Of a DNA stretch of 64,000 bases, positions 35,615 to 44,769 are shown one piece after another. This stretch comes from Thalassococcus halodurans (lineage in GTDB: Bacteria; Pseudomonadota; Alphaproteobacteria; Rhodobacterales; Rhodobacteraceae). The translations under genes and the position numbers were made by a program. The notes under the pieces were generated by a model. That model did not search any database, had not been told where the DNA came from, and was given only the letters and a program-made list of their open reading frames with translations. The stretch covers positions 124,001 to 188,000 of the forward strand of contig NZ_FNUZ01000005.1 of assembly GCF_900108225.1 (NCBI RefSeq), in the 5' to 3' direction. Position 1 is the first letter of the stretch; each line of letters begins with the position of its first letter.

Positions 35615-37692
35615 TGCGGAACTGGCACCTGACTGACGGGCATCAAAGCCTGATCCTTTCGTCACACGGCGATGCCCTGCCGCATGTCGTCTATTGGGGC
35701 GCGGCACTAAACGATGATCTGGCCGAACTGACGGCGGCGTCCGAAATGGACGTGACCGGCGGCATGCTGGATGCAAACCCGCCGATCTCGCTGTGTCCCG
35801 AGGCATCACAGACCTTCCCTGGCCAACCCGGCCTCATGGTGCAGGACGCAACCGGCGCACCGATGTTGCCGCGTTTCCGCTATGCCAGCGATCAGGCCAG
35901 CGAAACGGCGATCAGCCTGACCTACATCGACGCGGATTTGGGCCTGACCCTCACCTTCGATCTGGGGATAGACACCGCCACGCGCATGATCACCGCGCAA
36001 ACGACGCTGACATCAGACGCGCCTGTGCGCATCCACTGGCTGGCCGCGCCCACCCTGCCCGCGCCGCAACTGGCCGATCATATGATCGACTTTTCCGGCC
36101 GCTGGATTGGCGAGTTCCAGACCACAAACATCCCGTGGGCCGCAGGCATCCACATGCGCGAAAGCCGCACGGGCCGCACGGGGCACGAACATTTCCCCGC
36201 CGTGATCCTGCCCGAACGCGGCACCACCAACACGCGCGGCGATGCATGGGCCATCCACTACGGCTGGTCCGGCGGGCACCGCATGGTGGCCGAGGAGCTG
36301 CCGGACGGGCGCCGCCAAATCCAGTTTGGTCACGCCACGGGCACCGATCTGGCCCCCGTGACCAAAGCGCAAACCGCCAAGCTTTATGCCACCTTCAGCA
36401 CCACAGGCCTGAACGGCATCGCCACCACCTTCCAGCGCCAGGTGCGTGACCGGATCGTGACGTGGCCCAAACCCGATACCCCGCGGCCTGTGCACTACAA
36501 CTGTTGGGAGGCGATCTATTTCGACCATTCCCTACCCGAACTGACCGCCATCGCCGACCGCGCAGCGGCGCTGGGGGCCGAACGGTTCGTGCTGGACGAC
36601 GGCTGGTTCGGGAAACGCGACGATGACACCTCATCCCTTGGTGACTGGGACATCGATCCGCGCAAATACCCAGACGGGCTCGGGCCGCTGATCGATCATG
36701 TCCTCGGGCTGGGCATGACATTCGGCATCTGGTTCGAACCGGAAATGGTGAACCCCGACAGCGATCTCTATCGCGCGCACCCCGACTGGGCGCTTGGCCC
36801 CGCCGATCAGGTGTTGGGCCGTCAGCAGATGGTGCTGGACATGGCGAACCCCGCCGTGGGCGCGTATCTTTACGACAAGATCGCCGCCGTCCTGTCGGCC
36901 TATGATATCGACTATATCAAATGGGATCATAACCGCGTTCTGCCCTTCCCCGATGCGGCCCAGACACGCGGCTACTATGCGCTGGTAGACCGCCTGCGCG
37001 CCGATTTCCCGCTTGTCGAGATTGAAAGCTGCTCGTCTGGCGGCGGACGCATTGATCTGGGCGTACTGGAACGCTCCCAGCGTGTCTGGCTGTCGGACTC
37101 CAACGACGCCATAGAACGCATGCGCATCCAGCACGAGGCAGCGCTGTTCCTGCCGCTGGACGTCACAGGCAGCCACGTCGGCCCGCGCCACTGCCACACA
37201 TCCGGTAGAACGCTGGATATCCGCCTCCGCGCATGGATCGCCGCACAGCGCCACATGGGGTTCGAAATGGACCCCCGCGAACTGACCGAAGACGAAGCGC
37301 AGGTTCTGCGCAACGTCACGCAGTGGTGGAAAGACAACCGCCATTGGCGCAGCACCGCCGCGATCCTGCGGCTGGACAGCGCCGATCCCTCTGTCATCGC
37401 GGAACAGCAACTGGCCAGTGACGGCAGCCGCTTTGTCGTCTTTGCAGGCAAGCACGCCACATCGCCGCAAATCCTGCCGCGCCCCTTGCAACTGACGGGG
37501 CTGGACGCCAAAGCACGCTACAGCATCCGGCTGCTCAACCGCGACGACGCGCTGCCCAATCTGTCACGCGGATCGCAGGCGATCAAAAGCCGCGATATGG
37601 TGCTGTCGGGACAATATCTGATGCAACACGGTCTGACCCTGCCTTGGGCCTTCCCCGAGACGATGTGGGTGATCGAAGGAACACGAACATGA
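35614..37692 (+). CDS. alpha-galactosidase, GH36
   Basis: A 692-residue cytoplasmic glycosidase; no signal peptide. An N-terminal beta-sandwich (1-280) precedes the (beta/alpha)8 barrel. Catalytic motifs: FVLDDGWFGKRDDD (326-338), the nucleophile Asp438 in IKWDHNR, the ESCSSGGGRID loop (471-481) and the likely acid/base Asp495 in WLSDSNDA. It releases galactose from alpha-galactosides brought in by the preceding ABC system. It overlaps the dehydratase gene by four bases. Confidence 0.95.
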   Translation: MRNWHLTDGHQSLILSSHGDALPHVVYWGAALNDDLAELTAASEMDVTGGMLDANPPISLCPEASQTFPGQPGLMVQDATGAPMLPRFRYASDQASETAISLTYIDADLGLTLTFDLGIDTATRMITAQTTLTSDAPVRIHWLAAPTLPAPQLADHMIDFSGRWIGEFQTTNIPWAAGIHMRESRTGRTGHEHFPAVILPERGTTNTRGDAWAIHYGWSGGHRMVAEELPDGRRQIQFGHATGTDLAPVTKAQTAKLYATFSTTGLNGIATTFQRQVRDRIVTWPKPDTPRPVHYNCWEAIYFDHSLPELTAIADRAAALGAERFVLDDGWFGKRDDDTSSLGDWDIDPRKYPDGLGPLIDHVLGLGMTFGIWFEPEMVNPDSDLYRAHPDWALGPADQVLGRQQMVLDMANPAVGAYLYDKIAAVLSAYDIDYIKWDHNRVLPFPDAAQTRGYYALVDRLRADFPLVEIESCSSGGGRIDLGVLERSQRVWLSDSNDAIERMRIQHEAALFLPLDVTGSHVGPRHCHTSGRTLDIRLRAWIAAQRHMGFEMDPRELTEDEAQVLRNVTQWWKDNRHWRSTAAILRLDSADPSVIAEQQLASDGSRFVVFAGKHATSPQILPRPLQLTGLDAKARYSIRLLNRDDALPNLSRGSQAIKSRDMVLSGQYLMQHGLTLPWAFPETMWVIEGTRT

Positions 37693-39404
37693 CCAAGAAA
37701 AGACGCAGCGAAAACTGGTACGGCAAACTGGACAAAGACGGCTTCATCCATCGCTCATGGATGAAAAATCAGGGCTTTCCCGATCACGCCTTTGACGGCC
37801 GCCCCGTCATCGGCATCTGCAACACATGGTCCGAACTGACGCCCTGCAACTCGGGCCTGCGCGATCTGGCCGAAGGCGTGAAGCGCGGCGTGTGGGAGGC
37901 AGGCGGTTTCCCTGTCGAGTTTCCGGTCATGAGCCTTGGCGAAACCCAGATGAAGCCCACTGCCATGCTGTTCCGCAACCTTCTGGCCATGGATGTCGAG
38001 GAATCGATCCGCGCCTATGGCATTGACGGCGTTGTGCTTTTGGGCGGCTGTGACAAAACCACCCCCGGCCAGTTGATGGGTGCAGCGTCCGTTGATCTGC
38101 CCTCCATCGTCGTGTCGTCAGGCCCGATGCTGAACGGCAAATGGCAGGGTAAGGATATCGGGTCGGGCACAGACGTCTGGAAGTTTTCCGAAGCCGTCCG
38201 CGCGGGCGAAATGACCTTGCAGGACTTCATGAACGCCGAAGCCGGCATGAGCCGTTCCAAAGGTGTCTGCATGACCATGGGCACCGCATCCACCATGTCG
38301 TCACTTGTCGAGGCGATGGGTCTGTCGCTGCCCACAAACGCCGCCCTGCCCGCCGTTGACAGCCGCCGCATGGCGCTGGCGCATCTGACCGGCAAGCGGA
38401 TCGTGGAAATGGTGGACGAAGATATCAAACCGTCCGACGTTCTGACCAAACAGGCCTTCATCAACGCCATCCGCGCCAACGCCGCCGTGGGCGGGTCGAC
38501 CAATGCGGTTGTGCACCTTCTGGCCATCGCAGGCCGTGTGGGCGTGGACCTGACGCTGGCCGATTTCGAACTGGGGTCGGACGTGCCGCTGCTGGTCAAC
38601 TGCATGCCGTCGGGCAAATACCTGATGGAAGATTTCTGCTACGCGGGCGGCATGCCTGTCGTGCTGCGCGAACTGGCGGATCAGGGCCTATTGGAAGGCG
38701 CGCAAACCGTGCTGGGCCGCGATATCAGCGCCTATGCCGGCGGGGCCGAATGCTTTAACCGCGACGTGATCCACAGCTGGGACGCGCCCGTAAAACCCGC
38801 AGCAGGACTGCGCGTTCTACGTGGCAACCTTGCCCCCAACGGCGCGATCGTTAAGCCCTCGGCAGCGACCGACGCCCTGTTGGAACACGAAGGCGAGGCC
38901 TACGTTTTCGAAAACATCGAAGAGCTGAAAGCCACCATCGACAACGATGATCTGCCGGTGACCAAAGACACCATCCTTGTCCTGAAAGGCTGCGGGCCCA
39001 AGGGCTATCCCGGCATGGCCGAGGTCGGCAATATGCCGATCCCGCGCAAGCTGGTCCGCGAAGGGGTGCGCGACATGATCCGCGTCTCGGATGCCCGCAT
39101 GTCCGGCACGGCGTTCGGCACCGTCATCCTGCACGTCTCGCCCGAGGCACAGGCCGGCGGCACGCTCGCGCTGGTGAAAACCGGCGACCGGATCAAGGTC
39201 AGCGCATCGCAGGGCATTCTGGAACTGCTGGTGGACGAAACCGAACTGGCCGAACGCCGCGCCGCGTGGACACCGGACGAACCGCATTACACCCGCGGTT
39301 ACGCGAAACTTTACATCGACCACGTTCTGCAAGCCGACCAAGGCGCGGATCTGGATTTCTTGGTGGGCAAAGACACCCGCCTTGTCACAAGGGAAAGCCA
39401 CTGA
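37689..39404 (+). CDS. IlvD/Edd-family sugar-acid dehydratase, probably D-galactonate (or L-arabinonate) dehydratase
   Basis: A 571-residue Fe-S dehydratase. The [2Fe-2S] ligands are Cys53 (WSELTPCNSGLRD), Cys121 (LLGGCDKTTPG) and Cys194 (SKGVCMTMGTAS); the 68 and 73 residue spacing equals that of Rhizobium L-arabinonate dehydratase (59/127/200). ATG 37689 overlaps the galactosidase stop (ATGA). With KDGal kinase and KDPGal aldolase downstream, dehydration of D-galactonate to 2-keto-3-deoxygalactonate is the likely step, replacing the enolase-superfamily DgoD. It may also accept L-arabinonate or D-fuconate. Confidence 0.88.
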   Translation: MTKKRRSENWYGKLDKDGFIHRSWMKNQGFPDHAFDGRPVIGICNTWSELTPCNSGLRDLAEGVKRGVWEAGGFPVEFPVMSLGETQMKPTAMLFRNLLAMDVEESIRAYGIDGVVLLGGCDKTTPGQLMGAASVDLPSIVVSSGPMLNGKWQGKDIGSGTDVWKFSEAVRAGEMTLQDFMNAEAGMSRSKGVCMTMGTASTMSSLVEAMGLSLPTNAALPAVDSRRMALAHLTGKRIVEMVDEDIKPSDVLTKQAFINAIRANAAVGGSTNAVVHLLAIAGRVGVDLTLADFELGSDVPLLVNCMPSGKYLMEDFCYAGGMPVVLRELADQGLLEGAQTVLGRDISAYAGGAECFNRDVIHSWDAPVKPAAGLRVLRGNLAPNGAIVKPSAATDALLEHEGEAYVFENIEELKATIDNDDLPVTKDTILVLKGCGPKGYPGMAEVGNMPIPRKLVREGVRDMIRVSDARMSGTAFGTVILHVSPEAQAGGTLALVKTGDRIKVSASQGILELLVDETELAERRAAWTPDEPHYTRGYAKLYIDHVLQADQGADLDFLVGKDTRLVTRESH

Positions 39405-40174
39405 TGGACCTGAATGCCACCTATCACGATCTGAACGGCAAGTCGGTCTTCATCACCGGCGGCGGCTCTGGCATCGGCGCGTCCTTGACCGAAGGCTTCC
39501 TGCGCCAAGGTGCCAAGGTCGCCTTTGTGGGCCGCTCGGATGCCTCCGAGTTTGTGGACGAGATGGAGCAGAAAACCGGCAACCGCCCGTTTTTCATCCA
39601 ATGCGACATCACCGACATTCCCGCCCTACAAGACGCGATTGCCAAATCCGCCGATCAGAATGGCCCGATCACCGTGCTGGTCAACAACGCCGCCAACGAC
39701 AAACGCCACGCAACCGAAGACGTGACCGAGGACTTCTGGGATTGGTCCATGGCCATCAACCTCAAGGCTTACTTCTTTGCCTGTCAGGCCGTTGTCGGTG
39801 GTATGCGTGATGCAGGCGGTGGATCGATCATCAACTTTTCCTCTATCAGTTACATGATGGGGAACGCTGGATATCCTGCGTATACAACCGCAAATTCCGG
39901 CATCAACGGCATGACCCGCAGCCTTGCGCGTGAATTCGGCCCCGACCGTATCCGCGTGAACGCATTGGCGCCGGGTTGGGTGCTGACCCAGAAACAACTG
40001 GATATGTGGGCTGATCCCGCATCCCTTGCCGCGCATCTGGACCGCCAGTGCCTTAAGGATCACCTCGTGCCCGAAGACATCGTAGGCACCACCCTTTTCA
40101 TGGCCTCGAACGCCAGCCGGATGATGACCGGTCAGGCGATGGTCGTGGACGGTGGTGTTGTAGTGACAGGATGA
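39404..40174 (+). CDS. SDR oxidoreductase, probable galactose 1-dehydrogenase, catalytic Lys replaced
   Basis: A 256-residue SDR with NAD(P) motif TGGGSGIG (18-25), VLVNNAAND (91-99) and the active-site strand SIINFSSIS (141-149). The conserved YxxxK reads Tyr160-T-T-A-Asn164: codon AAT replaces the expected Lys codon. The rest is intact (NGMTRSLAREFG, IRVNALAPGWV). Position between the dehydratase and dgoK suggests oxidation of galactose to galactonolactone. Loss of Lys may be a subfamily feature, a defect or a sequence error. One-base overlap with the dehydratase gene and four with dgoK. Confidence 0.8.
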   Translation: MDLNATYHDLNGKSVFITGGGSGIGASLTEGFLRQGAKVAFVGRSDASEFVDEMEQKTGNRPFFIQCDITDIPALQDAIAKSADQNGPITVLVNNAANDKRHATEDVTEDFWDWSMAINLKAYFFACQAVVGGMRDAGGGSIINFSSISYMMGNAGYPAYTTANSGINGMTRSLAREFGPDRIRVNALAPGWVLTQKQLDMWADPASLAAHLDRQCLKDHLVPEDIVGTTLFMASNASRMMTGQAMVVDGGVVVTG

Positions 40175-41085
40175 CCAAGACTATGAAACCCGACTGGATT
40201 GCCGTCGATTGGGGCACAACCCACCTGCGTATCTGGCTGATGACAGCCGACGGGCAGGCGTTGCAGCGGATCGACAGCAACAAAGGCATGGCCGGACTGC
40301 GCCCCGACCATTTCGAACCCGTTCTGATCGACGCGCTGCGCGATCATCTGGAACCGGGCGTCACCCTGCCCGTGGTGATCTGCGGCATGGCCGGATCGCG
40401 TCAGGGTTGGGCCGAGGCGCGCTATGTCAGCGTGCCCTGCAAGCCCCCCGGCATCGATCAGGCCACCCATGTGCCCACCCGCGACGCGCGGATCGATGTG
40501 CACATTCTGCCCGGCATCAAACAGGACAAACCCGCCGACGTGATGCGCGGCGAGGAAACCCAGATCGCGGGCGTCATGCAGATCGATCCAGACTTTGACG
40601 GCATCGTCTGCCTGCCCGGAACCCATTGTAAATGGGCACATATCAGCGCCGGAGAGGTCGTGAGCTTCCGCACCTTCCTGACCGGTGAAATGTTCGGCCT
40701 TCTGTCCGAACAGTCCGTGCTGCGCCATTCCGTGGCCGATGATGGCTGGGACGGTGATGCCTTTACCGACGCGTTGGATCAGGCCATGTCCCGCCCCGCC
40801 GCCGTCGCGGCCGAGCTGTTCTCGCTACGGGCCGAGGCGCTTTTGACCGACCTTGATCCAGTGACCGCACGGTCGCGGCTGTCGGGCCTTCTGATCGGCC
40901 TCGAACTGGCCGCGGCCAAACCCTACTGGCTGGGTCAGGACGTGCGCATCGCGGGTGCCGCAAAGATCGCCACCGCCTATGCCGATGCCCTGTCGGCGCA
41001 GGCCGTTCCCGTGACCATTCTGGATGCCGAAACGGTCACGCTTGCCGGACTGACCGCCGCCTACAAAACCCTTCAGGACGCCTGA
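40171..41085 (+). CDS. dgoK: 2-dehydro-3-deoxygalactonokinase
   Basis: A 304-residue DgoK-family kinase that phosphorylates 2-keto-3-deoxygalactonate at C6. Family features are AVDWGTTHLRIWLM at the N-terminus, VVICGMAGSRQGWAEARYV, CLPGTHCKWAHI and FLTGEMFGLLSEQSVL. Overlaps the SDR stop by four bases and precedes the aldolase by one base. Confidence 0.96.
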   Translation: MTKTMKPDWIAVDWGTTHLRIWLMTADGQALQRIDSNKGMAGLRPDHFEPVLIDALRDHLEPGVTLPVVICGMAGSRQGWAEARYVSVPCKPPGIDQATHVPTRDARIDVHILPGIKQDKPADVMRGEETQIAGVMQIDPDFDGIVCLPGTHCKWAHISAGEVVSFRTFLTGEMFGLLSEQSVLRHSVADDGWDGDAFTDALDQAMSRPAAVAAELFSLRAEALLTDLDPVTARSRLSGLLIGLELAAAKPYWLGQDVRIAGAAKIATAYADALSAQAVPVTILDAETVTLAGLTAAYKTLQDA

Positions 41086-41086
41086 C

Positions 41087-41692
41087 ATGACACGCAACAT
41101 TATCGCCATCCTGCGCGGCATTACCCCGCCCGAGGCCGTCGACGCCATGAACACCCTGATCGACGCAGGCATCACACTGATCGAGGTGCCGCTGAATTCA
41201 CCCGACCCGTTCGACAGCATCGCAGCCATGGTGCAGGCCGCTGGCGACCGCGCGGTGATCGGGGCGGGCACGGTGCTGGATACCGATGCGGTCACACAGC
41301 TGGGCAATCTTGGCGCGCAGATGATCGTATCGCCCGACTGCAACCCTGACGTCATCGCGGCCACCAAGGCCGCAGGCATGCTGTCCTACCCCGGTGTGAT
41401 GACCCCGACCGAATGCTTCACCGCGTTGCGCGCCGGTGCCGACGGGCTGAAAATGTTCCCCGGATCGCTTGTGACGCCCGCTGGCCTGAAAGCCATCCGC
41501 GCGGTTCTGCCCGAAGGCACGAAATGCTTTGCCGTGGGCGGTGCAGGCCCCGACAATTTCGCCGATTGGAAAGCTGCCGGAGCGGATGGGTTCGGTATTG
41601 GAACGGCGCTGTATACTACAGGTATACAAATCTCCGAGATCAAAACACGGGCCGCAAGAATCGTCGCGGCCTACGACGAAATCTACGGATAA
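41087..41692 (+). CDS. dgoA: 2-dehydro-3-deoxy-6-phosphogalactonate aldolase
   Basis: A 201-residue class I aldolase that splits KDPGal into pyruvate and glyceraldehyde 3-phosphate. Catalytic Glu33 (LIEVPLNSP) and Schiff-base Lys122 (GLKMFPGSL) have the same 89-residue spacing as E. coli KDPGal aldolase (37/126). The C-terminal phosphate loop is AVGGAGPDNF. Near the 3' end the DNA holds two GTATAC hexamers five bases apart (see findings). Confidence 0.96.
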   Translation: MTRNIIAILRGITPPEAVDAMNTLIDAGITLIEVPLNSPDPFDSIAAMVQAAGDRAVIGAGTVLDTDAVTQLGNLGAQMIVSPDCNPDVIAATKAAGMLSYPGVMTPTECFTALRAGADGLKMFPGSLVTPAGLKAIRAVLPEGTKCFAVGGAGPDNFADWKAAGADGFGIGTALYTTGIQISEIKTRAARIVAAYDEIYG

Positions 41693-41698
41693 TTCCCT

Positions 41699-43603
41699 AT
41701 GAAACGCACACTTGGCACCTGCTACTACCCCGAGCACTGGCCCGAAGACATATGGGAGAAAGACGCCGCCCGCATGGTCGAGACCGGCCTGACGTGGGTG
41801 CGCATCGGCGAATTCGCGTGGGGTAAAATAGAACCGCGCGAGGGCGAGTTTCATTGGGACTGGCTGGATCGCGCGATTGACGTGCTGGGGCGCGCGGGCC
41901 TGAAGGTTGTTCTGGGCACCCCCACCGCCACGCCGCCCCGATGGGTCGTCAACAAACACCCCGATATGATCGCTGTGGATGTGGACGGAAAGCCGCGCAA
42001 ATTCGGATCGCGCCGCCATTATTGCTTTAGCCACGAAGGATTCAGCGCCGAAAGCCGCCGGATCACCGAAAAAGTGGCGCAGCGCTACGGCAAAAACCCC
42101 TATGTCGCCGCATGGCAGACCGACAACGAATACGGCTGCCACGATACGGTGATTTCCTACTCCGACGCTGCGCGTCTGGCCTTCCGCGACTGGCTGCGGA
42201 ATGCGTTTAACGACGATATCGACGCGCTGAACACGGCTTGGGGCAATGTGTTCTGGTCGATGGACTACGCCGATTTCGACGACATCGATCTGCCCAACCT
42301 CACGGTGACCGAACCGAACCCCGCCCATGCCTTGGCCTTCCGCCGATTTTCGTCGGATCAGGTGGTGCAGTTCAACCGCGAACAGGTGGATATCATTCGC
42401 GCGCATTCCGACGCGCCGATCAGCCACAACTACATGGGCCGCATCACGGACTTTGATCACTACAAAGTCGGGCGCGATCTGGAAATCGCGACATGGGACA
42501 GCTATCCCCTTGGTTTCCTTGAAGATCGCGTTGGTGCCGATGCCGAACGACAGCGCAAATATGCGCGCCAGGGCGATCCGGATTTTCAGGCGTTTCACCA
42601 CGATCTTTATCGTGCCGTGGGCCTTGGCCGCTGGTGGGTGATGGAGCAGCAGCCCGGACCGGTGAACTGGGCACCCTATAACCCCGCGCCCCTGCCCGGT
42701 ATGGTCCGCCTCTGGACTTGGGAGGCCTTTGCCCACGGGGCCGAGGCGGTCTGTTATTTCCGCTGGCGTCAGGCCCCGTTTGCGCAGGAAGAAATGCACA
42801 CAGGCATGCTGCGCCCTGACAGCGCGGACGCGCCCGCGATCATCGAGGCGCGGCAAGTGCGCGATGAACTGATCGATGCGCCAATGGTGCAGCCCGCGCA
42901 AGCGCCTGTTGCGCTGATCTTTGACTACGACGCCGACTGGGCGTGGACGGTGCAGCCGCATGGCGCGGGCCTGTCCTATTTCGGCCTTGTGTTCGAACAC
43001 TACCGCGCTCTGCGTCGCGCGGGGCTTAGTGTGGACATTCTGCCGCCTGATACACGTGATTTTTCCGGCTATGCCGCTGTTTTTGCTCCGGGTTTGATGC
43101 ATATGCCCGATGACCTGAAGGCAGCTTTGAACGCGGCTGATGCGCAGGTCGTCCTTGGCCCCCGCAGCGCGGCGCGGGATGCGCACTTCTCAATCCCCAA
43201 CCCGTTGCCACCCGCGTTTCCCGATCTGGACGTGACCGTCACGCTGGTCGAAAGCCTGCGTCCCGACAGCCCCATGACACTGTCAGGCGGCGGTGCGTTC
43301 GCGGGGTACCGAGAGGAGCTGAGCGGCGAAGCGGAAACGGTTATGACCCTAACGGATGGCCGCGCGGCGGTGAAACGCGCGGGCCATGTGAGTTATGTGG
43401 GCGGCTGGGGCGATGATGCGGCGCTGGAGCGGATCGTTGCGATGATCTGTCAGGCGGCTGGCGTGCCTGTGATGGACCTGCCCGACGGGCTGCGCACACG
43501 GGCGACGGCGACCGAACGGTTCTGGTTCAACCACACGGATTCCGAGATCACGTTTGGCGGCAGAACCATCCCCGCTGCAGGCGTGTTGCGCGAAGCCAGT
43601 TAA
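41699..43603 (+). CDS. beta-galactosidase, GH42
   Basis: A 634-residue cytoplasmic glycosidase without signal peptide. The GH42 start (LGTCYYPEHWPEDIW), acid/base Glu144 in WQTDNEYG and nucleophile Glu316 in WVMEQQPGPVNW are visible, followed by the trimerisation domain (about 390-590) and a small C-terminal domain. It is last in the galactoside operon and its stop overlaps the convergent methyltransferase stop by four bases. GH42 enzymes often act on oligosaccharides rather than lactose. Confidence 0.95.
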   Translation: MKRTLGTCYYPEHWPEDIWEKDAARMVETGLTWVRIGEFAWGKIEPREGEFHWDWLDRAIDVLGRAGLKVVLGTPTATPPRWVVNKHPDMIAVDVDGKPRKFGSRRHYCFSHEGFSAESRRITEKVAQRYGKNPYVAAWQTDNEYGCHDTVISYSDAARLAFRDWLRNAFNDDIDALNTAWGNVFWSMDYADFDDIDLPNLTVTEPNPAHALAFRRFSSDQVVQFNREQVDIIRAHSDAPISHNYMGRITDFDHYKVGRDLEIATWDSYPLGFLEDRVGADAERQRKYARQGDPDFQAFHHDLYRAVGLGRWWVMEQQPGPVNWAPYNPAPLPGMVRLWTWEAFAHGAEAVCYFRWRQAPFAQEEMHTGMLRPDSADAPAIIEARQVRDELIDAPMVQPAQAPVALIFDYDADWAWTVQPHGAGLSYFGLVFEHYRALRRAGLSVDILPPDTRDFSGYAAVFAPGLMHMPDDLKAALNAADAQVVLGPRSAARDAHFSIPNPLPPAFPDLDVTVTLVESLRPDSPMTLSGGGAFAGYREELSGEAETVMTLTDGRAAVKRAGHVSYVGGWGDDAALERIVAMICQAAGVPVMDLPDGLRTRATATERFWFNHTDSEITFGGRTIPAAGVLREAS

Positions 43604-44727
43604 AGCGTATCTGTCTGATATAGCTTTACTTTCAGCCCGCCGTGCGGCACCGGCGGGCTGGTTTTGGCAAAGGTCAAACCGGTCGCCTTGGCCAATTGCG
43701 GCTCGCTGGTGATGATGCCAACGCGCCAGCCAGCAAAGCGCTCTTTCAGCACCTCGCCCATCTGCGCATGGACGGCGAACAGCGGGCCTTTGTTGCTGAT
43801 CCGCGCGCCGTAGGGCGGGTTGATGATGACGATGCCCGGTTCACAGTCGGGGCGCTGCAAATCGGCGATCGCGACGTTGGTGAATTCGGTGAACCCATCC
43901 ACGCCCGCGCGTTCGGCGTTGGCGGTGGACATGCGCACAGCGCCTGCGTCGCGGTCCGATCCGAAAAACTGCTTTAGCGGGGTGCCGGAGGTTTGCGATG
44001 CCTTCATCTGCGCCCAAGCTGCAGCGTCAAAAGAGGCAAGGTTTTCAAAGGCAAAACTGCGGGTACGACCGGGGGCAAGGCCGGCGGCCATCTCAGCGGC
44101 TTCGATCACAAAGGTGCCTGATCCGCACATCGGGTCGAGCACAGGCTGCGTGCCATCAAAGCCCATCTGACGCAGGAACAGAGCGGCCAATGTTTCGCGC
44201 ATGGGGGCCTTATTGACCGCCTCTTTATGCCCGCGTTTGTGCAGCGACGTGCCTGACGTATCGAGCGAGAACATCACAAAGTTATCGTCGATCCGCGCCA
44301 TCAGCCGCAGTTCGGCGTCGTCCGCGATGGTGATGCCGTGGCTGTCTTTCAACGCAGTTTCGATCCGCTGGGTGGCGGCACCAGCATGGTAAATCTTGGA
44401 TTTGCGATTGGTTGTGGTTTCGACCTTCACCGGCACGTCCGTGCGCAGGAAATCGCCCCATTCGAACTTGCGCGCGCGTTTGTCCAGCTGCGCCAGATGA
44501 AAGGCGCGGAACCCGCCGATGCGGACCAGAACGCGCGTTGCGCCGCGAAGCACCAGATTGGCGCGCCAGACCTCGGGCCAGCCGCCTTGGGTCGTGACAC
44601 CACCGGGCACGGTCTGGGGCGTGGCAAAACCTGCTGCGCGGACCTCTTCGGCCAACACAGGTTCCAGCCCCGGCGGGGCGGTCAGGAAAATCTCGAATGT
44701 CTGATCATCGCTCATATCCTGCGTCAT
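43600..44727 (-). CDS. THUMP-domain RNA methyltransferase (RlmL/Trm14-like)
   Basis: A 375-residue class I SAM-dependent methyltransferase. An N-terminal THUMP domain (about 45-165) binds RNA; the Rossmann part has motif I DPMCGSGTFVIEAAEMA and the N2-guanine motif IV NPPYG. It corresponds to the m2G-forming half of RlmL, acting on 23S rRNA, though a tRNA target is possible. Convergent with the galactoside operon. Confidence 0.9.
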   Translation of the reverse strand: MTQDMSDDQTFEIFLTAPPGLEPVLAEEVRAAGFATPQTVPGGVTTQGGWPEVWRANLVLRGATRVLVRIGGFRAFHLAQLDKRARKFEWGDFLRTDVPVKVETTTNRKSKIYHAGAATQRIETALKDSHGITIADDAELRLMARIDDNFVMFSLDTSGTSLHKRGHKEAVNKAPMRETLAALFLRQMGFDGTQPVLDPMCGSGTFVIEAAEMAAGLAPGRTRSFAFENLASFDAAAWAQMKASQTSGTPLKQFFGSDRDAGAVRMSTANAERAGVDGFTEFTNVAIADLQRPDCEPGIVIINPPYGARISNKGPLFAVHAQMGEVLKERFAGWRVGIITSEPQLAKATGLTFAKTSPPVPHGGLKVKLYQTDTL

Positions 44728-44769
44728 AGCGGGGATTTTTGGCCTTAGCGATGACCAAATGCGTATAGG

